A stretch of DNA of 64,000 nt from NCBI RefSeq assembly GCF_025642155.1, contig NZ_CP106798.1, positions 4,278,001 through 4,342,000 of the forward strand, read 5' to 3'. The translations under genes and the position numbers were made by a program. The DNA is from Streptomyces sp. HUAS 15-9 (lineage in GTDB: Bacteria > Actinomycetota > Actinomycetes > Streptomycetales > Streptomycetaceae). Within the stretch, counting starts at the first letter, position 1; the number at the start of each line of letters is the position of its first letter. The notes under the pieces were generated by a model, which had not been told where the DNA came from, made no database searches, and saw nothing but the letters and a program-made list of their open reading frames with translations. Positions 25,928 to 34,659 of this stretch are shown here, piece after piece.

Positions 25928-27748
25928 ATGGCAATGTTCAAGGCCCTGGAGCCGGAGGACCCACGGCGGGTGGGGCGCTACCGGATCGTGGCACGGCTCG
26001 GTGCTGGGGGAATGGGCCAGGTGTACTTGGCGCGCTCGCCCGGCGGGCGAGCGGTCGCGGTGAAGACGGTGCGCCCCGAGCTGGCCGGGGACGGTGACTT
26101 CCGGCGCCGTTTCGCCCGTGAGGTGGCCGCGGCCCGGCGGGTCAACGGGGCCTTCACCGCCGGCGTGGTGGACGCCGATGCGGACGGCTCGCCGCCCTGG
26201 CTGGCCACCGTCTACGTCCCCGGTGTCCCGCTGGGGGAGGCGATTGCCAGGCATGGTCCTTGGCCAACGCGACCGGTCCTCGCTTTGGGCGCGGGGCTGG
26301 CCGAGGCCCTGGAGGCGATCCATGTGGTCGGCATCGTCCACCGCGATCTCAAACCTTCCAACGTGTTGCTGGCCGCCGACGGCCCCCGTGTGATCGACTT
26401 CGGGATCTCGGCGGCCAGCGAGGCCAGCGTGCTGACCCACACCGGCATGACGATGGGCACCCCCGGCTTCATGTCCCCCGAACAGATCACCGGGCGGCCG
26501 GTCGGGCCGGCCAGCGACGTCTTCTCCCTCGGTGTGCTGCTGGCCTACACCGCCACCCGGGTCGGCCCGTTCGGCGCCGGCACTCCGCACGCCCTGCACT
26601 ACCGCGTCGTCCACGAACCGCCCGACCTGGAGACCCTCCCGCCCGAACTGCGCGAGGTGGTGGCCGCTTGCCTGGCCAAACAGCCCGGGCAGCGCCCCAC
26701 CGTGGCCCACCTTCTCGACCAGCTCACCACCACAGACGGCGCGGACGAGGCCAGCCGAACATCCACCGCCTCGCTACGGCTCACCGAGCCCGGCTGGATG
26801 CCCGCCCCGGTCGCCCGGTTCGTCCGGGACCACGCCTCCACCCCCATCCCTCACACCCTGCCGCCGACACCGCCGAATGCGGGCCCCGCACCGCCCGAGA
26901 CTCCACACCGCCCCCTCCCTGGCACCCCGGATGCCTCCGCACCACCATGGCCACCCCTGCCGTCATCGATCAACCTGCCCCACTCCTCACCACCCGCCGC
27001 GCCCGCCGCCCCGGCAGCACCCGGGGCGCACCACACTCCGGTCGGGCCCCGACAACCCCGTACGCTCCCGCCCGCCCCCGACACCGCCACTCCCGGCCCG
27101 GCAGAACGACCCGCAGTAGGACCCGCGCCCCAGCTACTCGGCCACACCCCTAGCCCAAGAAGCCCTGGCCCGCCTACGGCGGCCACTGCGCCGACAGGCC
27201 TGCCGCCGATGCCGCTTGCGCCTCCGAAGCCGCCGAATACCGCTGCTTTGGCCCCGGCGCCCGCCGCTCGACACGTCCGCATCCGTTGGAACCTCAAGAC
27301 AGTGATCCTGCTTGGCGTCGGCTTCACAGTCCTCGTCGGCGGCCTCATTGTCTGCTACCAGTGGACACAGACTCAGTACTACATCGGCGCGAACGGCGAC
27401 CACGTTGCGCTCTACCGCGGCATCGACCAAGACCTGGCCTGGGTGTCGCTGTCGAAGGTCGAAAAAGACCACCCCGAGATCGAACTCAGGTACCTGCCGC
27501 CCTACCAGCAGAACTTAGTCAAGAACGCGATCGCGGAGGGCGACTTGCCAGCAGCCGTGTCGAAGGTCCAGGAGCTGTCCGTGCAGGCATCCGCCTGCAA
27601 GAAGGAAGCCGAGCGCAAGAAGGCCGATCACGAGTACAACGCCGGAACCGGTGACGGCGAGGCCGGGGGCGCCACACCCACTCCCACACCCGGCCCCAGC
27701 CTCTCGGAGGATGAGCAGAGGGTCGTCTCACTCTGCGGCTCGCAATAA
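25928..27748 (+). CDS. Ser/Thr protein kinase with PstP-like extracellular domain
   Basis: 606 residues. Residues about 15-275 are a complete Hanks-type kinase: glycine loop GAGGMG, Lys46 in VAVK, HRDLKPSN (Asp140), DFG (Asp157), GTPGFMSPEQ and DVFSLGVLL. A 180-residue Pro/Ala/Thr-rich linker follows, then one membrane helix (about 457-480) and a 125-residue outer domain (QYYIGANGDHVALYRGIDQD, LPPYQQNLVKNAIAEG). That outer domain matches, as I remember them, the external C-terminus of PstP-type PP2C phosphatases and not the PASTA domains of PknB. Last gene inside the island. The combination could let a kinase sense the same signal as the cell's phosphatase (inference). Confidence 0.88.
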   Translation: MAMFKALEPEDPRRVGRYRIVARLGAGGMGQVYLARSPGGRAVAVKTVRPELAGDGDFRRRFAREVAAARRVNGAFTAGVVDADADGSPPWLATVYVPGVPLGEAIARHGPWPTRPVLALGAGLAEALEAIHVVGIVHRDLKPSNVLLAADGPRVIDFGISAASEASVLTHTGMTMGTPGFMSPEQITGRPVGPASDVFSLGVLLAYTATRVGPFGAGTPHALHYRVVHEPPDLETLPPELREVVAACLAKQPGQRPTVAHLLDQLTTTDGADEASRTSTASLRLTEPGWMPAPVARFVRDHASTPIPHTLPPTPPNAGPAPPETPHRPLPGTPDASAPPWPPLPSSINLPHSSPPAAPAAPAAPGAHHTPVGPRQPRTLPPAPDTATPGPAERPAVGPAPQLLGHTPSPRSPGPPTAATAPTGLPPMPLAPPKPPNTAALAPAPAARHVRIRWNLKTVILLGVGFTVLVGGLIVCYQWTQTQYYIGANGDHVALYRGIDQDLAWVSLSKVEKDHPEIELRYLPPYQQNLVKNAIAEGDLPAAVSKVQELSVQASACKKEAERKKADHEYNAGTGDGEAGGATPTPTPGPSLSEDEQRVVSLCGSQ

Positions 27749-27787
27749 CGACCGGGTCCTACATCTCAGGTTTGCCGGTCCGCGATT

Positions 27788-27808
27788 TGGTCCACGCCTG
27801 GTCCACAC
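27788..27808. repeat. Putative arm-type site, right end of island
   Basis: TGGTCCACG and TGGTCCACAC lie 11 bases apart, mirroring the units at 21121-21141. Possible integrase arm-binding sites. Confidence 0.4.
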
Positions 27809-27860
27809 GCGCTGATCCGCTACGCGACAGAGCCGGATCAAGGTGATACAGGGCCATGCG

Positions 27861-27893
27861 GAAGGGGTGCCTCTCGTTGAGAGGCACCCCTTC
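27861..27893. terminator. Terminator downstream of tRNA-Ser(TGA)
   Basis: GAAGGGGTGCCTCTC pairs fully with GAGAGGCACCCCTTC around GTT. Compared with the copy at 20.9 kb several bases changed on both strands of the stem together, so both were kept functional after divergence. Confidence 0.75.
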
Positions 27894-27918
27894 TGACCTG
27901 CAACGCTTATGACCTGTG

Positions 27919-28005
27919 CGGAGGCGGTGGGATTTGAACCCACGGTGACATCGCTGCCACGACGGTTTTCAAGACCGTTCCCTTAGGCCGCTCGGGCACG
28001 CCTCC
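27919..28005 (-). tRNA. tRNA-Ser(TGA), island attachment site
   Basis: Complete class II tRNA on the reverse strand: acceptor GGAGGCG/CGCCTCC, anticodon loop CTTGAAA (anticodon TGA), long variable arm, T loop GTTCAAATC, discriminator G, CCA not encoded. All but its 5' acceptor strand is duplicated at the far end of the island. Confidence 0.96.
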
Positions 28006-28068
28006 CCGCGTCGGCCCGGATCGGCGACGCGGGGACAAGAGTAACCGGTTGGCGCGGGCGCGTGCGGG

Positions 28069-29526
28069 TCAGCTGTCGCCCGCGCGGGAGCCCAGGGTGA
28101 GTTGGACGGTCTGCTCCTGACCGCCCCGCTTGTAGGTGATCGTGACCTTGTCGCCGGGCTTGTGCGTCCAGATCTCGCCGATCAGGGTCGGGCCGGAGTC
28201 GATCACCCTGTCGTCGAGCTTGGTGATGACGTCGCCGGGCTTGAGACCCGCCTTGTCCGCGGGACCGCCCGACTCGACCGCCGCCGTGCCGCTGGCGCCC
28301 GTGTCGGTGATCTTCGCGCCGTCCGAGCCCTCCTCCAGGGAGACGGACGCGCCGATCTTCGCGTAGACCGGCTTGCCGGTCTTGATCAGCTGCTGGGCGA
28401 CGTACTTGGCCTGGTTGATCGGGATGGCGAAGCCGAGGCCGATCGAACCGGACTGGCCGGAGCCGCCCAGACCGCCGCTGCTGCTGGACTGGATCGCGGA
28501 GTTGATGCCGATCACCGCGCCGGAGGCGTCCAGCAGCGGGCCGCCGGAGTTGCCCGGGTTGATCGAGGCGTCGGTCTGCAGGGCGCTCATGTAGGACGCC
28601 TTGCTGGTGGCGCTGCCGTCGCTGGAGGCGACCGGGCGGTTCTTGGCGCTGATGATGCCGGTCGTCACCGTGTTGGAGAGGCCGAAGGGCGCTCCGATGG
28701 CGATCGTCTCGTCGCCGACGGCCACCTTGTCGGAGTCGCCGAGGGCGAGCGGCTTGAGGTCGGACGGGGCGTTCTTGAGCTTGATGACGGCGACGTCGTA
28801 GCCCTGGGCGTGGCCGACGACCTCGGCGTCGTACTTCTTGCCGCTGGGGAACGTCGCGGTCAGCTTGCCGCCGTCCACCGCGTCGGCCACCACGTGGTTG
28901 TTGGTGACGATGTGGCCCTGGGTGTCGAAGACGAACCCGGTGCCGGTGCCGCCCTCGCCGCTGGTGGACTCGGCCTCGATGGTGACCGTGCTCGGCAGGG
29001 CCTTGGCGGCGACCGCCGCGATGGTGCCCGGCGAGCGCTTCACCTGCGTGGCGCCGTTGTCCGAGGCGGAGACGGTGGTCGAGCCGGTGTCGTCGTTGCT
29101 CTTGGCAAGGGTGTACCCGAGCCCGCCGCCCAGGCCGCCCGCGACCAGCGCGGCCACCAGGACCGCGGCGACCAGCCCGCCGCGCCCGTTGCGGGGCTTC
29201 GGCGCGGGCTGCTGGTACGACGAGCCCCAGCCGCCGGAACCCGCTCCGGCGCCGCCGTCCGCGTAGGGCGTGGCCGGGGCCGGGGGCGGCCAGGAGCCGT
29301 CCGGGGCGGGGCCGGCGCCCTGCGGCCCGCCGGACGGGCCGGCGGAGGCGTGCGCGGCCGCCGCGCCGCCCTGCTCCGGGGCGCCCGGAGGCGTCGTCGG
29401 GAGTGGAGTGGTGGGTGCGCCCCCGTCGGCTGCGGCTGCCTGCGGGGAAGCAGCGGGAGATGCCACCGGCACGGGAGGTGCGGACGGGGCCGGGGGTACC
29501 GCGGTGCCCTCGTTCTCGGTGCTCAC
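28069..29526 (-). CDS. Membrane-anchored HtrA/DegP-like serine protease with PDZ domain
   Basis: 485 residues from GTG 29526, with AGGAGA seven bases upstream. A long Pro/Ala/Gly-rich cytoplasmic N-terminus precedes a membrane helix (LVAAVLVAALVAGGLGGGL), then an external trypsin-like protease with His211 (NNHVV), Asp244 (YDVAVIKL) and Ser327 (PGNSGGP). The C-terminal 90 residues are a PDZ domain (SGGPADKAGLKPGDVITKLD). Such proteases degrade or refold damaged envelope proteins. It is transcribed alone, divergent from the phosphodiesterase gene, across 278 bases that contain an AT-rich TTTATATAGG stretch that may be promoter sequence. Confidence 0.94.
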   Translation of the reverse strand: MSTENEGTAVPPAPSAPPVPVASPAASPQAAAADGGAPTTPLPTTPPGAPEQGGAAAAHASAGPSGGPQGAGPAPDGSWPPPAPATPYADGGAGAGSGGWGSSYQQPAPKPRNGRGGLVAAVLVAALVAGGLGGGLGYTLAKSNDDTGSTTVSASDNGATQVKRSPGTIAAVAAKALPSTVTIEAESTSGEGGTGTGFVFDTQGHIVTNNHVVADAVDGGKLTATFPSGKKYDAEVVGHAQGYDVAVIKLKNAPSDLKPLALGDSDKVAVGDETIAIGAPFGLSNTVTTGIISAKNRPVASSDGSATSKASYMSALQTDASINPGNSGGPLLDASGAVIGINSAIQSSSSGGLGGSGQSGSIGLGFAIPINQAKYVAQQLIKTGKPVYAKIGASVSLEEGSDGAKITDTGASGTAAVESGGPADKAGLKPGDVITKLDDRVIDSGPTLIGEIWTHKPGDKVTITYKRGGQEQTVQLTLGSRAGDS

Positions 29527-29804
29527 AGCTCTTCTCCTAGGTCCACGGCTGTTGTTCTCGGTCGCACTCGGTCACGCTGGTCGATGGTCCGGCGCGATTC
29601 AGCTGTGCATGTACTTTTGCCTGTCGTCAGCTTTTCCCACGGGCCGTCAGAGCACCATAAGCGGTGGCTGTGGGTATGGCGTCAACCTTTATATAGGACC
29701 TTTACGACAAAAACTCCATTCCATGGCGGGGTCCATGCCCCCGTTCGTCGCACGTACGCACCCATGGCACCACGCGTACCCCGTGGTGGTGGCACCATGA
29801 CGCG

Positions 29805-30632
29805 GTGACCCACGCACGACAGCACCACCTTCAGGTCGTCGCCCACCGAGGAGCCTCCGAGGACGCCCCCGAGCACACGCTCGCCGCCTACCGGAAAGCG
29901 ATCGAGGACGGTGCCGACGCCCTTGAATGCGACATCCGGCTGACCGCGGACGGCCACCTCGTCTGTGTCCACGACCGGAGGGTCAACCGTACGTCCAACG
30001 GCCGCGGGGCGGTGTCGGCCCTGGAGCTGGCCGAACTCACCGCTCTGGACTTCGGCTCCTGGAAGAGGCGCGAGACCTGGCGCGGCCGGGACGAGGAGCC
30101 CGACTGGGAGTACCGCCCGGAGGACCGCGCGGACACCTCCGTACTCACCCTGGAGCGGCTGTTGGAGCTGATCGCGGACGCCGGGCGCCGGGTGGAGCTG
30201 GCGATCGAGACGAAGCACCCCACGCGCTGGGCGGGGCAGGTCGAGGAGCGGCTGCTGCTCCTCCTGAAGCGGTTCGGGCTGGACGCCCCGGCCTCCGCGG
30301 CCCAGTCGCCGGTCCGGGTCATGAGCTTCTCGGCCCGCTCGCTGCACCGGGTGCGGGCGGCCTCGCCGACGATGCCGACGGTCTATCTGATGCAGTTCGT
30401 CTCGCCCCGGCTGCGCGACGGGCGACTGCCCGCGGGCGTACGGATCGCGGGTCCGTCCATCCGGATCGTGCGCAACCACCCGGCCTACATCGAGCGTCTG
30501 AAGCGGGCCGGCCATCAGGTGCACGTGTGGACCGTGGACGAGCCCGAGGACGTCGATCTCTGTGTCGAGCTGGGCGTAGACGCCATCATCACCAACCGCC
30601 CGCGCGCGGTGCTGCACCAGCTCCGCGGCTGA
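29805..30632 (+). CDS. Glycerophosphodiester phosphodiesterase
   Basis: 275 residues from GTG 29805. It hydrolyses glycerophosphodiesters from phospholipid turnover to glycerol-3-phosphate and an alcohol. Family motifs: VAHRGASEDAPEHT (catalytic HRG and Glu), ALECDIRLTADGHLVCVHD (metal-binding Glu/Asp and the second catalytic His), VELAIETKHPT (Glu and Lys) and VWTVDEPEDVDLCVELGVDAIITNRP at the end of the TIM barrel. No signal peptide, so it is cytoplasmic. A terminator-like hairpin follows. Confidence 0.93.
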   Translation: MTHARQHHLQVVAHRGASEDAPEHTLAAYRKAIEDGADALECDIRLTADGHLVCVHDRRVNRTSNGRGAVSALELAELTALDFGSWKRRETWRGRDEEPDWEYRPEDRADTSVLTLERLLELIADAGRRVELAIETKHPTRWAGQVEERLLLLLKRFGLDAPASAAQSPVRVMSFSARSLHRVRAASPTMPTVYLMQFVSPRLRDGRLPAGVRIAGPSIRIVRNHPAYIERLKRAGHQVHVWTVDEPEDVDLCVELGVDAIITNRPRAVLHQLRG

Positions 30633-30655
30633 GCAGAAGAGCACAGGCGGAAGTA

Positions 30656-30687
30656 AAGAGCCCCGTAAGGACCGTTCCGTGGCTCTT
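30656..30687 (+). terminator. Hairpin after phosphodiesterase gene
   Basis: AAGAGCC pairs with GGCTCTT across an 18-base loop, 24 bases after the stop. Confidence 0.5.
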
Positions 30688-30885
30688 GACCCGGCCGGTC
30701 CGCTGAAGCATCCTCCGTTCTCGGCCACACCAACGAAATCCCGCCACACCATGACAGGGAGTGCACCGGCGCGTTCGCTCCGTGTTCGAACGTTGCGAAT
30801 GCGTCACTGGACCTGGATTGGCCGGTTTCCGGTACAGGCCAATGGGGCATTCACACCGTGGCGTGGGGCAAAGGAGGTCTCGGGG

Positions 30886-31437
30886 GTGGCGTTGGTGGTG
30901 GCACAGGAGGTGCCCACGTCGTCGAGCATGGCCGTACCCCATGGCCCTGCGGGCGTGGGGGAAGCAAGACACCGGATGCGTGATCAGCTGCGCATGGGTG
31001 GCGTATCGGAACCGGTCATCGACGATGCCGTACTGATCCTTTCGGAACTTTTGAGCAATGCGTGCAAACACGGACGCCCCTTGGGCGACGCCTCGGCGGG
31101 GGACGGCGACGTCCGGGCTGCATGGCGCGTGGACCCGCGCGGCCGGCTCGTCGTCGAGGTGACGGACGGCGGCGGCCCCACCCGTCCGGCTCCGGCGACC
31201 CCGTCGGTGACTGCGCACGGCGGCCGGGGGCTGAACATCATCACGGCGCTGGCCGACGACTGGGGCGTCAGGGACGACGCCCGGGGCGAGGTCACGGTGT
31301 GGGTCGTGGTCCACGAGGACGTGCACGATCCCGACGCGAGACACCGTCGCGACGACTTCGCTACGCGCGTCACGGCCCCCGTGGTCTCCGCGCTGCCCGG
31401 CCTGGACTTCACGGACGCCTTCGACGACCTGGACTGA
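30886..31437 (+). CDS. RsbW-like ATP-binding protein (HATPase_c_2)
   Basis: 183 residues. GTG 30886 is chosen because AAAGGAGG lies eight bases upstream; the frame is open further but without coding character. Histidine-kinase-like ATP-binding domain: DDAVLILSELLSNACKHGRP (N box), VVEVTDGGGPTRPA (G1), GGRGLNIITALADDWGV (G2). Lone domains of this type in Streptomyces act as anti-sigma factors or anti-sigma-like kinases. No anti-anti-sigma or sigma gene is adjacent, so the partner is unknown. The C-terminal 40 residues are acidic and rich in Asp/Phe (GLDFTDAFDDLD). Confidence 0.88.
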   Translation: MALVVAQEVPTSSSMAVPHGPAGVGEARHRMRDQLRMGGVSEPVIDDAVLILSELLSNACKHGRPLGDASAGDGDVRAAWRVDPRGRLVVEVTDGGGPTRPAPATPSVTAHGGRGLNIITALADDWGVRDDARGEVTVWVVVHEDVHDPDARHRRDDFATRVTAPVVSALPGLDFTDAFDDLD

Positions 31438-31562
31438 ACCCGGACCGACCCGGCGGCGGTCGTCGCCATTCCGGCGCCTTCCCCAGGTCCCCGTCGGTGA
31501 TGGCGCGAACGGCTAGGCTCCCGCCCGTACGAGACGAGAGCCGTAACCGGGAGACACCCACG

Positions 31563-32528
31563 ATGGCCAAGAAGCGACCTCAGACCAAGGCCAAGCGCCC
31601 TCAGCTCACGGACGGTGAGATCCCGGTCGTCGGCGCCCGCGAGCCCTGCCCCTGCGGCAGCGGCCGGCGCTACAAGGCCTGCCACGGCCGGGCCGCCGCG
31701 CACGCCGCGACCGAACTGGTGCACCGCCCCTTCGAGGGCCTGCCGGGCGAGGGCGACTGGGTGGCGCTGCGCGAGCTGGTCCCCGCCGCCACGGTCGAAC
31801 TGCATCTGAAGGGCGGCCTCCCCGAGGGCGTCCCCTCGGTCACGCTCGCCACGGTGCTGCCGATGGCCTGGCCGGCGCTGCGCCGCGACGACGGCTCGGT
31901 CCTGCTGGGCCTGCAGAACGACACGGCGTCCGGTGACATCAGCCGCGATCTGGCCGACACCCTCCAGCGCGCCCTCACCGCCGAACCGGGCACGCCCGTC
32001 CAGGGCCGGCGGGCCCCGGCCGAGGGTCCGCGGCTGCAGGACCTGCTCGACCCCGAAGGCGCGTTCGAGCCAGTTGTGCACAGCGGCTTCGAGTTCTGGG
32101 TCCCGGACCCGGAGAACGCCACGCCGGAGGTGTCCGCCTCCCTGGAGCGGGCCAACGCCGCGGCCATCCCCACGGCGAAGCTGACCGGTGTGGACGCCGC
32201 GTACTGGTGCGAGACCCCGGACAAGAACCATCTGCGCTGGGTCATGCCGCATCCCGAGGAGCGGCTTCTGGACGCTCTTGCCAGGCTGCACGCGGCGGGC
32301 CGCTCCGGCCTGGGCGAGGGCACCCGGCTGGTCGGTTCCTTCCGTGCCCACGGGCTCACCGTGCCGGTCTGGGACCTGCCGAGCGGTGTCACGGCCGAGG
32401 ACGTGGAGAAGCCGGCCGCCGAGTTCGCCGAGCGCCTCGCCGCCGCCCTGGCCTCGGAGGCACCGCTCACCCCCGAAGAGCGCCGCGCGCGCGGCGGCCT
32501 GACCAACCGGCAGGTCACGCTCAGCTGA
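31563..32528 (+). CDS. SEC-C motif protein (DUF5926 family)
   Basis: 321 residues from ATG 31563, with GGGAG upstream. After a Lys-rich start (MAKKRPQTKAKRPQ) comes a zinc-binding SEC-C motif, PCPCGSGRRYKACHG. The rest (ELVHRPFEGLPGEGDWVALR, ISRDLADTLQRAL, WCETPDKNHLRWVMPHPEERL) is conserved in actinobacteria as DUF5926, of unknown role. The SEC-C motif otherwise occurs at the end of SecA and in proteins that contact SecB or ribosomes, so a link to translation or export is possible but unproven. Single-gene unit closed by a strong hairpin. Confidence 0.88.
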   Translation: MAKKRPQTKAKRPQLTDGEIPVVGAREPCPCGSGRRYKACHGRAAAHAATELVHRPFEGLPGEGDWVALRELVPAATVELHLKGGLPEGVPSVTLATVLPMAWPALRRDDGSVLLGLQNDTASGDISRDLADTLQRALTAEPGTPVQGRRAPAEGPRLQDLLDPEGAFEPVVHSGFEFWVPDPENATPEVSASLERANAAAIPTAKLTGVDAAYWCETPDKNHLRWVMPHPEERLLDALARLHAAGRSGLGEGTRLVGSFRAHGLTVPVWDLPSGVTAEDVEKPAAEFAERLAAALASEAPLTPEERRARGGLTNRQVTLS

Positions 32529-32548
32529 CATGTGGATCCACCGGGGCG

Positions 32549-32572
32549 GCGGCTGACCGACCGGTCAGCCGC
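32549..32572 (+). terminator. Terminator of the DUF5926 gene
   Basis: GCGGCTGACC and GGTCAGCCGC form a perfect 10-bp stem with loop GACC, 21 bases after the stop. Confidence 0.75.
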
Positions 32573-32619
32573 TGTCAGGCGGTCACATCAGGTGACTCCT
32601 GTCACAACTCCCCGCCGGG

Positions 32620-32735
32620 ACAGCCAAATCGGTGTCCGAATAGCCGAGATCGAATTTGCTAACCGCCGATCTCTTGTTACCGTTCCAGTAGCCCGGTTGC
32701 TGGTGCATCCCCCGTCGCCAGCAACCGGGCCTTTC
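32620..32735 (+). ncRNA. Candidate small RNA ending in a strong terminator
   Basis: Between convergent genes, and after the DUF5926 terminator has already ended the upstream transcript, a second strong hairpin (GCCCGGTTGCTGG/CCAGCAACCGGGC, 32691-32730) is followed by CTTTCC. The preceding bases are unusually AT-rich (ATCGAATTTGCTAACC, CTCTTGTTACC). This is the form of a short independent transcript. No promoter could be fixed, and the hairpin might instead end read-through from either side. Confidence 0.3.
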
Positions 32736-32771
32736 CATGCCCGGCGCCGGTGTACGGAATACAGACGTCCG

Positions 32772-33326
32772 TCAACTGCCGTCGGACGCCGCGTAGTTGC
32801 TGCCCGAACGCAACAGCAGCGGCCCGTCGGAGCCGCGCTGCGCGAACTCCGCGACGGCCGTGTACGCGTCCAGGCCGCCCCGGGTGTGTTCCCTGGGGGT
32901 CTCACAGGTGGCGGGCTCGTCGTCGGCGCCGGCGGCGCAGCGCATCTGCACGGTGCGGTCGCCGGGCCCCATGAGGCTCAGCAGGGAGTCCAGCGCCTTG
33001 CCGGTGGCGTTGCGGTAGTAGGTGCGCGCCCAGGTGTCCTCGCCCTGGGTCAGGACACAGGTCTGCGCCTCGACACCGTCGGGGGAAGAGACTTCCAGGC
33101 CGCATCGGGTGGCGGTGGCCAGGCCCAGGCCGAGCAGCCGCGGCGAGCTGCCGGGGGCGCCGGAGGGGATCTTGGCGTCGTCGTCCGGAGAGGTCCGCAC
33201 GGTGGCCCGAGCCCCGTCGGCCACCGGCCGCGCGGGGTCGCCCACCTGTCCCGCGGACGCCACGGTCAGCGGCAGTACGACCACGCAGGCCACGACGCCC
33301 GCGAGAGCGAGCAGACGAACGTTCAT
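32772..33326 (-). CDS. Secreted protein of unknown function
   Basis: 184 residues with a Sec signal (NVRLLALAGVVACVVVLPLTVASAG). The mature part contains four Cys (ATRCGLEV, QTCVLTQG, VQMRCAAG, PATCETP), which could form two disulfides, and a central YYRNATGKALDSLLSLMGP. Conserved-looking Streptomyces protein; no family assigned. Convergent with the DUF5926 gene and 56 bases after the small Prim-Pol gene on the same strand, so the two may share a transcript. Confidence 0.75.
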   Translation of the reverse strand: MNVRLLALAGVVACVVVLPLTVASAGQVGDPARPVADGARATVRTSPDDDAKIPSGAPGSSPRLLGLGLATATRCGLEVSSPDGVEAQTCVLTQGEDTWARTYYRNATGKALDSLLSLMGPGDRTVQMRCAAGADDEPATCETPREHTRGGLDAYTAVAEFAQRGSDGPLLLRSGSNYAASDGS

Positions 33327-33382
33327 GTACCGGAAGATAACGACCGAGGGCGGGCGGCCGGTCCCACCCGCGCCCGACACCC

Positions 33383-34048
33383 CTACAACTCGGGTGCGCT
33401 CACACCCGTACGAGTGAGGGCGTCGACCACGGCATCCACCACGGCCTCCACATCGGGCACCCAGGGCGAGGCCGAGCCGGGCAGCGGAGCACGCTCCCAG
33501 CGGATGGCGCCCGCGCCGGTCTCGGACGGGGGCAGCGCGAGATAGCCGCCCTCGCCGTGGAAGCGCAGAGAGCCAGGGACGAAGTCCTTGGCGTACAGCA
33601 GTTCGCCCAGTTGTTCCATGGAGTACGGCTTGACGAGCAGCGCCCAGCGCGTGGGCGAGGCGATCACCGGACCGAGGCGCATACCGCGCCGGTCGAGTGC
33701 GTCGAGGGCGCGGGAGGCCGCGAGGGCCGGCAGGCTGACCGCGCAGGGGGCCTTGCCGCCGGTGGCGAGGACGATGGGCGCGTGCGGCCGGTTGGTCCAC
33801 CACCAGCGCACCATGCGCTCGTCGGTGGTGGCCGCGAGGAGGCCGGGGTCGAAGGGGTGCGCGCCGGGCACCGTGCACTCCGGGTCGGGGCACGCGCAGC
33901 GGCCTCGCCCCTGCGGGTCCGGAGCCACGCCCGGGAGTACGGGCCACTGCCATTCCGTCGCGAAGGTCAGGGCCGGCTTGAGCATCTCAGGCCTCCCGTC
34001 GTTCCGCTTGGACAGGAGCCTGCGTCGCCTTCCGAGGATCTCGCGCAT
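33383..34048 (-). CDS. Degenerate Prim-Pol domain protein
   Basis: 221 residues from ATG 34048, eight bases after GGAAAGGA. It keeps the outline of the bifunctional primase/polymerase N-terminal domain (TFATEWQWPVLPGV, a C-P-D-P-E-C zinc-like CACPDPECTVPGAHP, SLRFHGEGGYLALPPSETG) but the acidic DxD motif present in the 17-kb paralogue is missing (GGKAPCAVSLPALAASRALD), so catalysis is unlikely. Proteins of this kind are conserved in Streptomyces with unknown role. It precedes the secreted-protein gene on the same strand. Confidence 0.78.
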   Translation of the reverse strand: MREILGRRRRLLSKRNDGRPEMLKPALTFATEWQWPVLPGVAPDPQGRGRCACPDPECTVPGAHPFDPGLLAATTDERMVRWWWTNRPHAPIVLATGGKAPCAVSLPALAASRALDALDRRGMRLGPVIASPTRWALLVKPYSMEQLGELLYAKDFVPGSLRFHGEGGYLALPPSETGAGAIRWERAPLPGSASPWVPDVEAVVDAVVDALTRTGVSAPEL

Positions 34049-34659
34049 GAGCGCTCGTTCCTTTCCGTTGCACCGCTGGCAACACCGTGGACCACATCAC
34101 ATCATGTGTCGATCACTTCACTGTGCGTACCTAATGGCGCATCACGCCCCCGCCCAGAGCGAGGGGAACCCCAAGGGGTCGAACGTTGGCCGCGTTCACA
34201 TCCATACTGCGTCTATCAAAAGCACGGCCGCGGCGCGGGGTGGCGAAGTCTGGCGTTTTGCGTTCCGCGTATTTCTCTTCGCCTCCGCCACGGGAGGATG
34301 GGGCACGGTCGTCGGTGGCTAAGACGCCCGGGTCCGCCGCCAGGTTCCGGGTGGGTCCCCAGCCACCCCTGGCCTTCTCCGAGTACGTACCCATCTCGAC
34401 CGTCGTGACGCTCCGTGGAGCAAACCCAGTCGACCGCAATGAACCGATACCCGAGGCAGTTTTAAGCCAACTTTGCTTTTCCGCAAGGGGTCCGGAAGAA
34501 ACCCACAAGAGGCCCACGGACACCAGGAATCCCGGCAGGACAATGCTGGACATCCCCTCACGAGTGCGTGTACATGTGGAGACACCGCCGGCGGCGCAGA
34601 ATGACATGGGGGTTTGCGATGCTTTTGAGCAATACGCACCGGTCTGAAGGCCGGACACC
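34049..34659. other. 611-base intergenic region before the GAF-SpoIIE gene
   Basis: Open frames exist on both strands (for example 34131-34661 reverse) but their third positions are mixed, one contains a TTA codon, and none has a known domain, so I call no gene. The segment is more AT-rich than its neighbours and probably holds the divergent promoters. Confidence 0.5.

Larger units (their letters stand above)
20954..27998. mobile_element. Genomic island at tRNA-Ser(TGA), no integrase
   Basis: The segment between two identical 94-bp tRNA-derived direct repeats has more AT-rich and mixed codon use than its surroundings and carries an EACC1-caspase-WD40 pair, a NUDIX gene, two truncated genes, an IS481 relic and a Ser/Thr kinase. 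TGGTCCACAC occurs near both ends (21121-21130 and 27799-27808) with neighbouring partial copies, suggestive of integrase arm-binding sites. No integrase or excisionase gene remains, so the island is probably immobile unless helped in trans. The outer flank left of the first repeat and the inner flank left of the second are diverged homologues, as expected if the element brought its own tRNA 3' region. Confidence 0.82.

Noticed and set aside
25464..26097. Forward open frames across the gene-poor part of the island
   Set aside because: No ribosome sites or domains; part is antisense to the IS481 remnant and part runs into the kinase gene out of frame.
31062..31562. Longer N-terminus for the DUF5926 protein
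   Set aside because: This part overlaps the RsbW-like gene in another frame; the ATG at 31563 has a ribosome site and a family-like Lys-rich start.
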